From: Tetrapyrgos nigripes
Lineage: Eukaryota; Basidiomycota; Agaricomycetes; Agaricales; Campanellaceae
Length of the DNA stretch: 64,000 nucleotides
Assembly (NCBI GenBank): GCA_013368315.1
Contig: JAACJM010000024.1
Location: forward strand, 496,001-560,000
Direction: 5' to 3'
The notes under the pieces were generated by a model. It did not search any database and was not told where the DNA came from. It saw only the letters and a list, made by a program, of their open reading frames with translations. A program made the position numbers and the translations under genes. Shown here piece after piece: positions 48,689 through 60,838 of this stretch. The first letter of the stretch is position 1, and every line of letters begins with the position of its first letter.

Positions 48689-49381
48689 GACTAGTCATCC
48701 TTCAGCTGCTCAAGCGCTCAACTTGAAGTCCAGGAACCAACCAGGAACTGCAGTACTAGTTCACTGATTGTTTGACGGGCACGGCCATCACCTTAACACC
48801 AAAATCGTTCGGCTTCGGTGTCCTGGCCACGTAAGCACTGTGCAGTACTGCAGGGTGCGCAGCTGCGGGCCGTTGGCAACAAAATCTAGATGCTCTGAGA
48901 TGGACCAGGACAGCGGCGGGAATACTATTACAGGTTATCTCACACTGGGCGTGGTTAATAGCTTTTGCTGTTGAAGAGGTGCTCATTCGGTGATCTCTCC
49001 AAAGTCGGCGACGTCCCGGCGACGTCCCATCTCCGGAATCCGGATCCTTGGTCTCTGACCTTTGTGTAACGCAGACCACTTGTTCGGCTCCTGGAACCAG
49101 CTCAAATGCCAGCAGACGTTGCTGAATATGGGTACTCGCTGTCACAATGCTTACGATGCCATATTTTGTTCTCTGTGTTCTGCCAAGATTAAGTTATGGT
49201 GTCTCGAGGCGCTCTTGACGAGAAAATGGCTGTGCGCACTGCGACAGTAAGCTGGTATCTTCAAGTTCTAGATACGAGATGACTCTCTCACCGTCGGGTT
49301 CATGCAAAATACGATAAGTACAGTGTTTATCTGGTTGGTACGGGAACGAAGCTAAACGAAGCTGTTGAATAAAGCTGTATC
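48689..49381. other. Intergenic
   Basis: A 129-codon minus frame (49,145-48,756) and short + frames show no recognisable content. The right end is the promoter of the next gene. Confidence 0.5.
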
Positions 49382-51321
49382 ATGGCTTTAAAAACGTGGT
49401 TCAAAAACCTACATAGTTCAATCGTGTTTTACTCGGAGATGTATCGTACGTCTTCTGTTTCTCATGATTCACTTCCACTAACATACTTTCCTTTAGGCCC
49501 TTGTTTTCGACCTTTAGCTGCACAACTTGCTCTTCTCTTCCTGCTCATTGCAACCCTTACACCCATTGCCTTTGCATCAACCAACTTTGTACAATGTCTT
49601 ACGGATCTCCAGCAGAACTACAGCTCGTTGGAGGGTGGCAGGGACAACCAAGGTCGTCCAGTCAGCATGTCCAACGCCACTGCTGTGAGCTACGAGTTAT
49701 GCGTTGAACATTGTGGTTCTGGACCAGAGGCATTTAGCTGGTCCGCATTCTCCCAAGAATTTAGTTCCTGGCTACTTCCATGGTTAGCGTTGATATCACA
49801 GCTACCCTTCGGCTCTCATGACAAATTGGACAACTTCACCTCCATGCTCCTCGCTGTTGGATCGCCAACGCTAGCTGCGTATTCTGTTATGATTACTGTG
49901 CTGAACTCACGCTGGCTCACCCGACGATTTAATTCCATCTCTTACCCCAATGTGCAGACCGCGATTCGAGTGCTTAGCAGCTTACAGCAGGCGCCAATTC
50001 GCATCAATCGCCTGCATCACGAACTTCTTCCTTCTCTCATCGTTCTCCCCGAGAACGACCAGTGGTGGGAGACTCTCAAGGACCATCTCGACTACACTCA
50101 CACATGGTCCCTGTCGGCAGCTGCATCTATGGCTTGGACTGGTATCGCATACATTTTCACGATCGTTGACTCTTTCACCGCCGACCTATCAACTTCTCAA
50201 CTCATTGACATCACCGGTCAAGGAGTAGGATCTGTCTGGCTCTGGCTTCTCCCAATAGTCTTCACCTGGTTACAGATCTCACCGAAATGTGACTCGAGAC
50301 GAGTCTACAAAGCTATGAAGCGGGCAAACGATGTAGCGTATTCCGCTACCGACGATCCTGATATCAAAGCTGTTCTTGCCTCGTCCCGCGGGAGTGACAG
50401 AGCTCTGGATCTGCAAGTCGAAGACCATGCTTTGAACGCTGACGAACGGTGCACTGCCCCCATTTTCAACTATTCCCGTGTGTTCTCTTGGGCAGCAGTA
50501 GTGGAAGAAGTCGACTCATGCTTGCAAGTAGCGGCTTACAGAGCAGCTCATTTCGAACCCGTCAATAGGGAAATTGAATGGGTGGAAAGTGAACGTAGCC
50601 GGTCGATTCAAGATGTCAATCGCCAAGGTACTGCTCTACAAGTTCAGAATTACTGCCGGTATTTTCCTGGACTAGAACCTCGTCGATGCAGCTCGGCCAT
50701 CTGGCCGAGGGTTTTCATTGCTTCCTTTATGGCTTTATTCCTACAATGGGGGACTACCGGTGCGGCACTGTTGATTGTCTTTTTGACCCCTACTCGCGGT
50801 AAGTGGAACATTTGAATGCACATTGAGGTACAAAACTGACATCCACAAAATTGACTATAGGATTGGGATGCCGTTCTACCTCCTATCTCGCTTACGCATC
50901 GCTCTCAACCGTTGCATGGGCACTATTCTTACTCTCCTCCATTCTTTCCCATTACTCATCTTCTGGCATTGACCTCGACCTCGAAAATGGCAGACACCGC
51001 CGGTTCCGCTCTTCCATAGCGGTCCAAGTATCCATTGCCCTTCGTCTTCTGGGGAAGATAATCGCCACCATCAACGCCGTAGGAATCATTGTCACTAATA
51101 TCTTCCAAATCAGTGGATTCTTTGACAGATGTTACTGCAATAGCAGTGCCATGAGTCTTGGTGTAGCGAAGGCTTATAATGTGATTATGCTCGGGGGAAG
51201 CGAAATTTCGTCTTTGAGGGGCGTGTGGATTGGTGGGACGGTTTTGGCCTTGGGAAGTGCTGGGATGTTCGTTCTAGTTTTAGATCTCTTGATAAACCCG
51301 TCCTCTCCTGAGACAAGCTAG
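49382..51321 (+). CDS. Multi-pass membrane protein of unknown function
   Basis: Three exons (49,382-49,445; 49,497-50,798; 50,861-51,321) join in phase to 608 residues. The first hydrophobic segment (LALLFLLIATLTPIAFAS) acts as signal or anchor and is followed by a lumenal stretch with Cys pairs (VQCLTDLQQNYSS, ELCVEHCGSG). Further likely membrane helices are LAAYSVMITVLNS, AAASMAWTGIAYIFTIV, GSVWLWLLPIVFTWLQI, VFIASFMALFLQWGTTGAAL, TVAWALFLLSSILSHY, IIATINAVGIIVTNIF and GGTVLALGSAGMFVLVLDLL. A cytosolic loop of about 140 residues lies between helices 4 and 5. I know similar orphan membrane proteins from Agaricomycetes and Ascomycetes but no function. Confidence 0.8.
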
Positions 51322-51516
51322 AGTTACACTCAATTTGTCCCGCATAATTGTCTTCCTCTCCTCTTTCCTAACAGCTTTGGTTTTTCAGTTTTAGTGGTTT
51401 CGGTCTGTACCTCATCATTCTGTATCATAGTAGTGTCGGTAATGTATTTTGACTATGTACTAATGTACCGTATCAACACATCTCTAACTGTAACAGAATT
51501 CGATGATATATTAAGT

Positions 51517-53089
51517 TCAAAACGGCTGCTCTGCAAGGACCTCAGAAATCTTTACAACTAGTTCATCTTCACTCCTCAACTCAGCCGCAAAATACGCCTT
51601 TACGCCCCCAACACCTTTCGTCTTCACAACATCGGCAATCTGGTCATACGGTAATCCACCTTGATCTTGTTCGGCCCTCTTGATATAACAAACGAAATCC
51701 CTCTTCTTCGTATACACAGCCAAAGCACCGTTGGAATTGTTCGACGGAGCAGGAGGAGTACTAGTGGCAGGCGTTCTACCAGTCAACTCGAAAGGTACTG
51801 GAACTTGAACCTTGATGATCAAGCTCTTCGGCTCCTTGGTTACATCAGGGGCAGTGGCGCCTCGCATTTTACGCTTGGGAATGTCGCTCTCGGGATAGCC
51901 AAGGGTTTGACGGGTATGATCAGCGATGGGACGAGACGCCCAGGATCCTTGTAGTTAGGCTTCAGAGTCACTGTGTTGGATACAGAGAAGGGCTGACATT
52001 GCTTTTTATGACCAGCCTGCCAGTGCTTCTCTAAGTAAGAGACGTCAGTAGTTACTCCTTCTCCGCAACAGCAAAATGTATACGTACTTTGGCATTCCGG
52101 AGAGCAGTATCTGGCCACCTGGCATCTACTACAGTTTTTCAGTGCCGGGCCGTCCTTTCCACACTGAAAACAACTTTTTCTTCCCTCCCTGGGCAATGCC
52201 TCTTCTCCATTACGCTTCCTGATCCATTTTGCCATGATTGCACCGACTTGTGGTCCGTAATATCGAAGATAGTTGCTTTCGGGGAGTTCATCCGTCCGCT
52301 TCAGGAATACCCATATCGGCGCCGTTCTCCAAGAGGATATCGAGAGCTTGGGAATTGTTGGACATTAAACAAAGGAAGATCGCAACCTCTCCATATCGCC
52401 ATATCGATTCTGATGATTAACGTTCGCTCCATTTTGGGTCAAAAGGCGCATAAGCTGAAGACAGAGTTGCTTGTTTTCGGTACCCATTTGGCAAAGGTGC
52501 TGCAGGGCTGTATGTCCGACGATGTCCTGTGAATCTACGCTTGCGCCTTGACTAAGAAGGAACTTGAAGGTCTCGAGATGTTGGATAAGCGGACCGCCTG
52601 GCATGCTGGTCATTCTTTGGGCTCCCAAAGCAACGAGAGACAAATAGCCAGTGTTGAACCCCGATTCATGTCCTTTGAGATCGATGCGACCGTTGGCCAT
52701 TCTTTACATCTAGAAGAGAATAAACATGGAGATTAGAAGCAGAATAAATGTGTTTTCAAGGTCGTGGACGCACCTTGATAACAGTGTCCAACATGCCCAT
52801 GAAACAAGCGCCACCAAATTGCCCAGGCCCCAGTTAAAACTTTCTGCAGTTTCGTTAGCATATTGAAGGAGGATGCGCATTGTGGATAGCAGCATGAGCA
52901 GACCAGCCAAAGACTCCAGCATCTAGGACTCGAATACAACAATTCAACTTCACCTTTTTGATACAACGTCCGCAAACGCTGCCCTCCTTGCCCTGACTTC
53001 AGAAAACCAGGTCTTTTGCAAAGCGTTTTAATTTCTTCCGATAAGTAAATGCCTCCAGAGTATTGCGGTTTTTCTTCGGGTGCAGACAT
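51517..53089 (-). pseudogene. MYND zinc finger plus ankyrin protein, frameshifted
   Basis: The start is at 53,089 (MSAPEEKPQYSGGIYLSEEI). Ankyrin repeats follow (TFKFLLSQGASVDSQDIVGH; LMRLLTQNGANVNHQNRYG; ALDILLENGADMGIPEAD). A MYND finger comes next (CFQCGKDGPALKNCSRCQVA, RYCSPECQ and, after an intron, KKHWQAGHKKQCQPF). The C-terminal region ends KAYFAAELRSEDELVVKISE. Three frame breaks interrupt it: an 8-bp tandem duplication at 52,391-52,406, a one-base change near 52,290-52,297, and a further shift near 51,925-51,941. Read past the breaks, each side continues the same protein family, so this is a recent pseudogene. The exon join near 52,925-52,960 is unresolved. Confidence 0.78.
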
Positions 53090-53434
53090 GATGCGTTACT
53101 GTTAGGCAAGGTGGTGGTTCTGGTCAGAGGCGGTTCAAGTTCAGGGGCGCACGGACCATTGACGCCTGTTTGGAGGATGAGGTTGACGCGGTCACGCAAG
53201 TTTGCAGACTCCCCTCTACTTCTCGAGTCATAAACACTCAAGCTCTTCTTTCTTGCAATTTTTTCCAATTTTTTAATGGCCGAAGACACGCGTTAGATAT
53301 TCGGATCTACATTATGTTCATTGTTCAAGTTATCAGTAGGTATGTCCAAATAATGTCAGACTCAAAGTTAACTTGAGCTTTGATTCTTGAACATCAATGA
53401 TCACCCGCAATGCGGGGCTAGTAAGTCTAACGGT

Positions 53435-54930
53435 CTATGGATTCTGAACCTTGACGACAATCTTCCCCATTACATTTCTTGCCAACATCCTATCGTAGGC
53501 CTAGGTGAATGAACGTAAGTATCAGCATAACTCGCTCAGTCTCCGACGTGACAGAACACTCGTAACCAGAGTTCATGAACAAAGAACTTGGAACTTACAT
53601 CCAAAACCCCCCTCCCTTTCCCATCCCCATCAGACTCTTGCGCATGGAACCCTACCACCTCGTCCACTACGACTCTCAGCTTTCCCTCTTCGACCATTTT
53701 CGCGAGAATAGCTGCTTTGGCACCGTTGGGTGTGGTTGAGATCATTTTATATGTGCGTGGGACGCCGCCTGATGATGATGACAATGATAAGTGGTATGAC
53801 GGCAAAAAAGGACATCGAAAAAACAGAATGGCACGAACTTGAAAAGCTACTCACCAATGAACCCCATTCCCCACCTCGCCCTCACCTCCGCCCATTCGTT
53901 CCAAAATGCTCTAAAAACAGTCTTGAAAATGCCTTCGAAATTGCCTACGTTGATGTATACACCTGTGGATTCGAGATAGGAGGCGCAGGATTCGAATAGA
54001 GATTGAGAACCAATGGTGTCGAGAATGTGGGTGAAACGAGTTGATGCTGAAGAGTAGTGTCTGGATAGGTATTCTGGAAGGGGAGAGTTGGCGCGGTAGT
54101 CTATTACCTGCAAAATGCCAGGGACATTCGAGTAAGTATATGTAGCTTGTGGGTTGAGGGGAAAACTATTTCACCTCATCCGTCCCCAAACTTTTCACCA
54201 ATTCCCTACTCCTCTCCGAACATGTCGCTACGACATAAGCACCTTGTGCTTTTGCCAGTTGAATCAGCATCGTTCCTACGCCTCCACTTCCACCATTGAT
54301 GAATACTCGAGGTTTCGATCCTTCCCTTTCGATTTCGCTCACACCATAGCCAGGAACTTCATTCAACATCGCCCAAGCCGTCAACCCGGCCCCACTCAAC
54401 CCAGCTGCTTCTGCCATAGTCATATTCTTCGAAGGGACTACACAGACTTGGGTTGAGGGGACCGAGATGAATTGCGCGAGGGTGCCGGAGCCGCCTAATA
54501 GAGAGGGAACGGGGAGGCACCCGAAGACTCTGGTGCCGGGTTTGAATTGTTGAAAGGAGGTGAATTTGGGGTCTGCGTTCGAGTCGGAAGAGGGGGACGG
54601 GGTCGAGGACGAGGACGAGGAGTTGTCCCCCACATCTGACCCAACCGACACAACAATCCCACTGAACTCTCCCTCTGGAACATACTCTGTCTTTCCCCCC
54701 GAAACGAGTCTGCGCACCCAAGTAGGAATAGCTTCCAAGGTGATGTAACACCCCGGGTTCAAAGAAATATGTGTTACGCGTATGAAGAGGTCTGTACCAG
54801 AGGGAGGGGGGGGAACGGGGTAGTTGTGGTTAATGGAGAGAATTTGACGTGGGAGACCTTGGGTGGTGTAAGTCCAGGCTGTTTGGGTTTGGGTTTGGGG
54901 AGGGGAAGACGAAGAAGAAGACGCGTTCAT
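53435..54930 (-). CDS. Medium-chain dehydrogenase/reductase (quinone-reductase type)
   Basis: An NAD(P)H-dependent oxidoreductase of the zinc-independent zeta-crystallin/RTN4IP1-like group; the substrate is unknown. Four exons (54,930-54,175; 54,107-53,855; 53,768-53,599; 53,500-53,435) join in phase to 414 residues. GroES-like N-terminal half (FIRVTHISLNPGCYITLEAI; EFSGIVVSVGSDV), then the Rossmann cofactor site INGGSGGVGTMLIQLAKAQG. It ends ARNVMGKIVVKVQNP. No Cys/His catalytic zinc site is seen. The N-terminus is Ser/Gln/Thr-rich and there is a Ser-rich insert after GSDVGDN. Confidence 0.87.
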
Positions 54931-56879
54931 TTGACGCGAAAGTGTAAAAGACCAAGACGATAAAGTTTGACTGGTATTATTACTATCGTTGAATTGGCGC
55001 GTACGAGATCTACCAAGTACAAGCTGGATGGTGTATCGGTGTCGGTGTCGGTGTGGGGGGATTTTCGAAAAGTTTCAAACGAAGGAGGTTGCTGAACATT
55101 GTTGGGCTTGAGACGGATTACATATGAGATTGATTTTGCGTCTGAATCGCGGCAGCCGGTGGTTAGGTTATAGCTGGGTTGGTTATTGGTTCAAGTTGGT
55201 TCGTTTACTAGTGGTTCGTGTTTGATGGGCTACAATCAGTACCTTACTAATTATAGTTTCGGTTTCGGTTTCGACCAGATTTCGAATTTGTCGTGTTCGT
55301 TGGTACTAGCCACAGCCCAGTGCCCACACGTACGTAGCCATCAGGCTCCCCGCGCCCGATTCCGACCGGGCACACAACTTGAGTATTTGAATTACCGTCG
55401 CGTCTGTACAGTGCACTAGTATGAAACGTCGAGCACTTTGCTTTTGAGTCGATCGACTGCGAACAATGATCCTGCCTACAATGAATGATGTATCAGTCAC
55501 AGTGATAAAGATAAACTGTAGTTTTCAGTCAACTTACTGTTCAAAGACCTGTTCAAAGACGGCGCGGACACCAACGTCCATCAGAGATCCACAAATCCAC
55601 ACTCGAGGTTGCGATTTTGGTTGTTAATCATCATTATGATTATCATTCCGCCGGTAATCATAATATGACAATGATTCTGAATTCAGCCACTAAAAATACA
55701 CACTCAAGGCGGTGTTTTTCTAAATTTTATGAGCGACAATTGCAAGATTCAAGAAAGGCCGTTCGTTTCTTCCAAGTGTAACCAAATCTGGACATTGTGT
55801 CAAGATCGTATAATCATTCAATTTCATCTCCATTTTCTGCCATTCATGCGCGATGCCACTGGGCGAGTGAATACCCAGTGTGAACCAATATAGGATAAGT
55901 ATCTTGATCAACAAAGTGCTTGACTTCCAATGCGCTCAGCGCTGATCCTTACCAATTGGGTAAACCAGGATGCATCACGGTCACTGTTATCTGGAAGACT
56001 TTGGGAAGACTGGAATTACCTCCTCGTTGTCGTTGTCGTCGTCGCTCGGACCTGGCGACTCACGAGCCACTTACTAAGGAACGCCAAAGTGGAGATGAGC
56101 TACTACATACAGCAATACTAAGTTGGCAGCAATCAACCGCATGTTATGATGAGCATTGACTCGTCCAACAGCACCGTTAGTAGTCACAATACTGACCAGG
56201 GCAATTCCATGAAATAGAATAGTAGTGGCAGGAAAACCAATCCCTCGGGCGTCGGTAATCACTGGCATAATGATTCCGAATTCAGCCGCTACAAGCCTAC
56301 ACTCAAGGTTGACTCAAGGCGGTGTTTTTGTTTTTCCAAATTTCAAGAGCTCGGCTCTCGAGGGACCGAGCTGAGACGGGGAGAGAAAGTATCTGAGACT
56401 GAGACTGCGAGCATCAGGACCGAGGAGGTGGGTGGGACTCGGAGTGGCCAATGGACGCGTATCGATGCGTATCATTAATATTGTCCCTGCAGTTGCGGTT
56501 GCCTGTAGGCAGGCTGTAGCCAACTCGGGATATCGAGATGTTGATGTTGTCTTCTTTCTTCTTTTTGTCTACAGTTGTACGATGACGAAGACACAAAGTG
56601 TTAGTACCGACTCAGGCGAGCCAGCGAGCACTAAGAACTTGCTGAGAACAGAGGGTGGAGAGAGAACAGAAACAGAAACAGAAAAAGATAAAGATAAATT
56701 ATCCATAAATAACATCGACGTCTACTACAATGACCAGTCTTAGTCTAAGTCTAAGATACGTAAATGATAGGATACAGAAGAAGTGAATGCTACATACGTA
56801 TACGCGTACTCCGGGTCTCCCAAAACTCCCAAACTCCCAACTCCTAGCTCCCATCTATACACCCCGTCTAACTAGTAGT
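54931..56879. other. About 1.9 kb without a supported gene
   Basis: Two diverged copies of a stretch of about 80 bp (55,655-55,735 and 56,252-56,345) share gattc[t/c]gaattcagcc and ctcaaggcggtgttttt. Otherwise there are only short frames. It may hold the 3' flank of the P450 gene and decayed repeats. Confidence 0.5.
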
Positions 56880-59209
56880 CTAGGGTTTAACCCGTTTCGT
56901 AAAAACCAACTTTGCCCCCGGATTAGGCACCGTAAAAATATTAAACGCAAACGGTTTAGGATGGTGAGAAGCGCCTGGGGGGAATGAGAGGTCGTAGTTG
57001 AGAACGAGCTCGGCGAGGATGACTTTTACTTTGAGGGCGGCGCTGTTTGGGGGGCGGGGCGTGTGGGCGTGTGGGAAAGGGGGGGGGGGGCGTATGGCGT
57101 GTGGGGAAGGAATTCAAAGGACAGAACGAGAATCAGAGGAAGAAAAGAAGATAAGACAAGTCAGCATTACATGTCACGTTAACATTATGACCAGAAAACA
57201 AATTTAAAGCTCAAATCCCAACACTCACAAAAACCTCCCAGGACACGCATGTTTCCCAATTCCAAACACGATATAATCATTACTCAACGCTGTGAATGAA
57301 TGTTTTACATGGGACGAGGAGTCGCCTGTCAGTGTACCTGTGGATGTGGGTCCAGAATCCGAATGATCAACCTTCAACAAGTTATTAAAGTCACTCTGAC
57401 TCTGATCTTTCCTACGGCTACCCTCCCTCAGCTTTGAAAACCTAAACGGATCAAAGACCTCTGGGTCTTCATACGCTCTTGGATTTTTATGTAAAGGTTT
57501 TGGAGCGAAGGAGATGACGCTTCCTGCTGGGATGAGGGTTCCGGAGGAGGTGAGGGCGGAGGAGAGGACGAGGCGGGAGGAGCCGACTGGGGGGTGGGGA
57601 CGAGTGGGGCAGGGGAGGGGGGGTTGAGTGGGGGGGACGGGGTGTGGTGGTGTGGTGTGGGGGACGAGATGGTTGGTGTGGTGGTGGGTGGGGGTACGCA
57701 TCGTTCATCGTGACATTGGCAGCATATCAGTGTATCATGATATCATTGAGGATTGGAACATTGTCGTTGTCAATCCACGCATGTTTTCGCGGTGTGGTGG
57801 TGCGTCGTGACGAACAATGTTAATGAGCGGCAGGTGTAAGTTGATGGATCGTTCAGAACGAGACGGGTTGGGTTGGTTGAGTTGAGTTGACAAGTGGTAG
57901 AGAAGGAAAATCAGAAACAAAAATCAGAATCCCCACTCATGACTTCACGGCCAAACCACTCACCAGCAAATAAACTCTGATACCTCCCCACCTCTTTCAA
58001 TAACGAATCCAACATGTAAAATTTATCCACCGCATTCTTATTACATATTCCCCCCTCGGATTGGATAGCTTCGAGTACTTCGGTACGTATAGCATTGATT
58101 TCGGCGGGAGACATCCGGGCGAGGGCGAAGAGGGCATGGGTTGTGAATATGCTCCTAGAGGAGATGAGAAAAAAAAAGTGGTTGTCAGACAGACAGAACG
58201 ACTCGGAGAATATCCACTCACGAAGTATGTATAGACGCCATATTAAGATGTACAACGCGAACGGTGAGTTTTTCCGGCTGGTCAAGGTCTTCTTCGGGAG
58301 CATAGCGAAGGAGGAGGTCGGTTATGACTTGTGGGTTGTCCTAAAGAGAGAAAGACGTCAATGTGAATGGCAGGGACCGAAGACCTGGTAACGCACCTGC
58401 TGAGCATACTTGATGCGCTCGACAACATATGGCGTTAGCAGACGAACTGCTTCATCTTTGCTTCCCGCAAGCATAGAGAACAGTTTCCAAACACGACTAG
58501 TAGAATGAGTAAAAGCACCGAGTCAGACTGCAAAACCAACTCACGCTCTACAAAACCCAGGAAACCAATTCAACACCTGCGACATCGGTATAGCCTGTTC
58601 CGCGACGCTAACTTGTCTCTTTAGAAACTTTTCATTCCTACACCCCGGAGCCCCAATCATCGCGCGGTTGCTCACACGAGCGACTATGCCGATCATTGTG
58701 GGGAATAGAGGGACCGTGATGCTGTTGGCACCTTGGGGAATGTTGAGTTTCTGGGTAATAGCCAGTTGAGCTTCTTCTAGCATTTCTGGAACGAGTGATT
58801 TCAGGTCTTTGGTGAGATCAGAGCGGATGATGGTTTCGAGATGGTAAGGGTTGGAGGTGATGTCGCCGAACATGATGTCGGGGAGGAACAGTTGTTTTGC
58901 GCGCATGGGTGCGTTGAAAACGGAATCGTCCGACTTGCGTATCATCTCGACGTCTTCCGGTCCAAGCACAATCCATTCACCGCTCATCGACGGTAATATA
59001 AACGGTTTTCCACCAAACTGCTCCCATCCTTCTTCAACGAGTCCGTCGCTGTCGAGTACTGATCGCAGAACAGTCCATGCGTAGCCGAGAGGACCAGCCC
59101 TTCCTACGCGTGGTATGTGAGACTGATTCCGTCGTCGTTTAGAGTTGGAAAGCAAAAGAGCGACAAGGACGAATGAGACGGAAGTGACGAGGACTGTTGA
59201 GGATGGCAT
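56880..59209 (-). CDS. Cytochrome P450, copy 1
   Basis: A heme monooxygenase, ER-anchored by an N-terminal hydrophobic helix (VLVTSVSFVLVALLLSN). Six exons (59,209-58,545; 58,496-58,397; 58,340-58,222; 58,154-57,964; 57,586-57,229; 57,042-56,880) join in phase to 531 residues. Heme loop: FGIGKHACPGRF (F-x-x-G-x-x-x-C-x-G). K-helix ExxR is EVGR. The I-helix has MASIHTSSIFTTHAL in place of the usual A-G-x-D/E-T-T, as in some fungal clans. Intron 4 is 377 nt, long for this genome, and very C-rich on the coding strand; intron 5 is also C-rich. It is divergent from a second P450 1.6 kb away. No substrate can be assigned. Confidence 0.88.
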
Positions 59210-60838
59210 ATTGCGTCTGGAGGAATATCAACTCGACTTTTCAGCATAATTGGATGCGAGCTTGTTTTGTAGATGGAGGAGTGGTTCATCACTGATTGTT
59301 TCCCAATATGGAAAATTGTCTGCTTTGCATTCTCCATTTCTCAGGCAACGACTCCGAGTACACTTTGCATAAAAACAATCGACATGCATGGTACTCAAGT
59401 GTCATGGGTCGGTATTCTAATTCTGTATAGGCATAGCTCTGGCTCAGCCTTGTCTCGGTCTGCAACCCAAACTATTGGACACTCGGCTTCAAGCTTCAAG
59501 ACCGAAAGATTCCTAGAAAGCACCCAGAAACACCTCGGGACGCGTTGGATGGACTTTCATTGGCTCTCAATCTGTTTGAGCCTAGCGATTGACTGCGGTA
59601 ATATGATCAACAATAATCTCCATCACTCAAGCTGGCATCTCATTGCTGCAGAATTCGAATACCTTTGTGCTTTGACAATTTCAAAAAACGGAACGCTCGT
59701 GGCTCCACTAGGCTGCAGCGCCCGCTGCACAGTGACAACGATCGCCATTGTTGGCAGGCCGCATCGTTAGTCGACTTGCGAAGATCAGCTTGAAAATCAA
59801 CTGAACTGAACTGAAGATTGAAGCTATATTGAAGACGGAAGATTGACAGGTGAGGTTCAGTGAGAAGCTGTGTGTGTTTCCTTGGGTCCACTGTTTCGTC
59901 GCGAGTGGCGAGTCACTTGAAGGACACAGTGACTTTCTGAATCAAATGTATCTCACCAATAGTAGTATTGCTCAAGAGTCAATGACAGTAGCAACAACGC
60001 GGTCAATGGCCTCTCTCCCATACACCCTACCGACACCGGAAGATTAGAAAGGATTCTCATCTTCTACCCAATGGCCGCATCTCATCTACTATGTCAATGT
60101 TTTCACGAGACTGAGTGAGCAGCCAGTACACAGTGACAATGATCAAAATCTCTCTTCAAGTTCGCAACCTGAAACCTTCAACTTGATTATCTTCAATTTT
60201 CCGTGGCCGCCATCATCATGATCGTCTATTTTTTCCCTCCGTCCCGTCTACTAATGACCGGTGATTCAAATTCCACTGATTGTAACCTCTTCAGCTTCAG
60301 CTTCAATCTTTCCTTTCATCCCATCTTCCCGTCGTCTGGTCTGATTTCAATTGTTACTGCCAATCACGATTCACTGGAGACTGGTTCAAACCAAACCAGG
60401 TCATTGTCAAGACTCAAGATCCCGATTTTCCACTCGGACTCACTCGGTGAATTGGGAGAATCTGATTCCTTGTTGTGCATTTGTTACAGTTTACGTGCGT
60501 GCCACCGCCCATGTGCGTGCACAAATCAAATCGCCGTCTGAGCAGCAAACCAACAGCGACCCAGCGATCCAACGAGTTGCATGATCATCAAATGCGGATA
60601 CTAGATGTACAAACCAACAAAACATACCATACGCGAAATGGCTATACGAGAAAATGGCTGATATATACATATATCAGCCTCAGGAATCTGGTCGAGGTAG
60701 GGTACTGGCTGCGCCTTTCTCTCTCCCTTTTGACTGACTACTACTACAAGTCCTTCCCTTCGTTCAATTATCTATTTTAATTTTTGACCTTCACCTTCAC
60801 ACTTTTATCTATCGATATTTCTTTATATCTATCCAACC
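59210..60838. promoter_or_regulatory. Divergent promoter region between the two P450 genes
   Basis: 1.6 kb with no supported gene; the 165-codon frame at 59,273-59,770 has no domain. Since both P450s point away from it, it should hold both promoters. Confidence 0.5.
60656..60679. promoter_or_regulatory. 24-bp palindrome upstream of P450 copy 2
   Basis: GGCTGATATAT, two bases, then ATATATCAGCC: a perfect 11-bp inverted repeat about 160 bp before the start codon. It could be a dimeric transcription-factor site or chance AT-rich structure. Confidence 0.5.

Noticed and set aside
48756..49145. 129-codon minus frame
   Set aside because: No domain, no introns to partner exons and no start context; length is within chance for this GC content.
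59273..59770. 165-codon plus frame between the P450 genes
   Set aside because: No recognisable fold or motif; lies in a likely promoter region.
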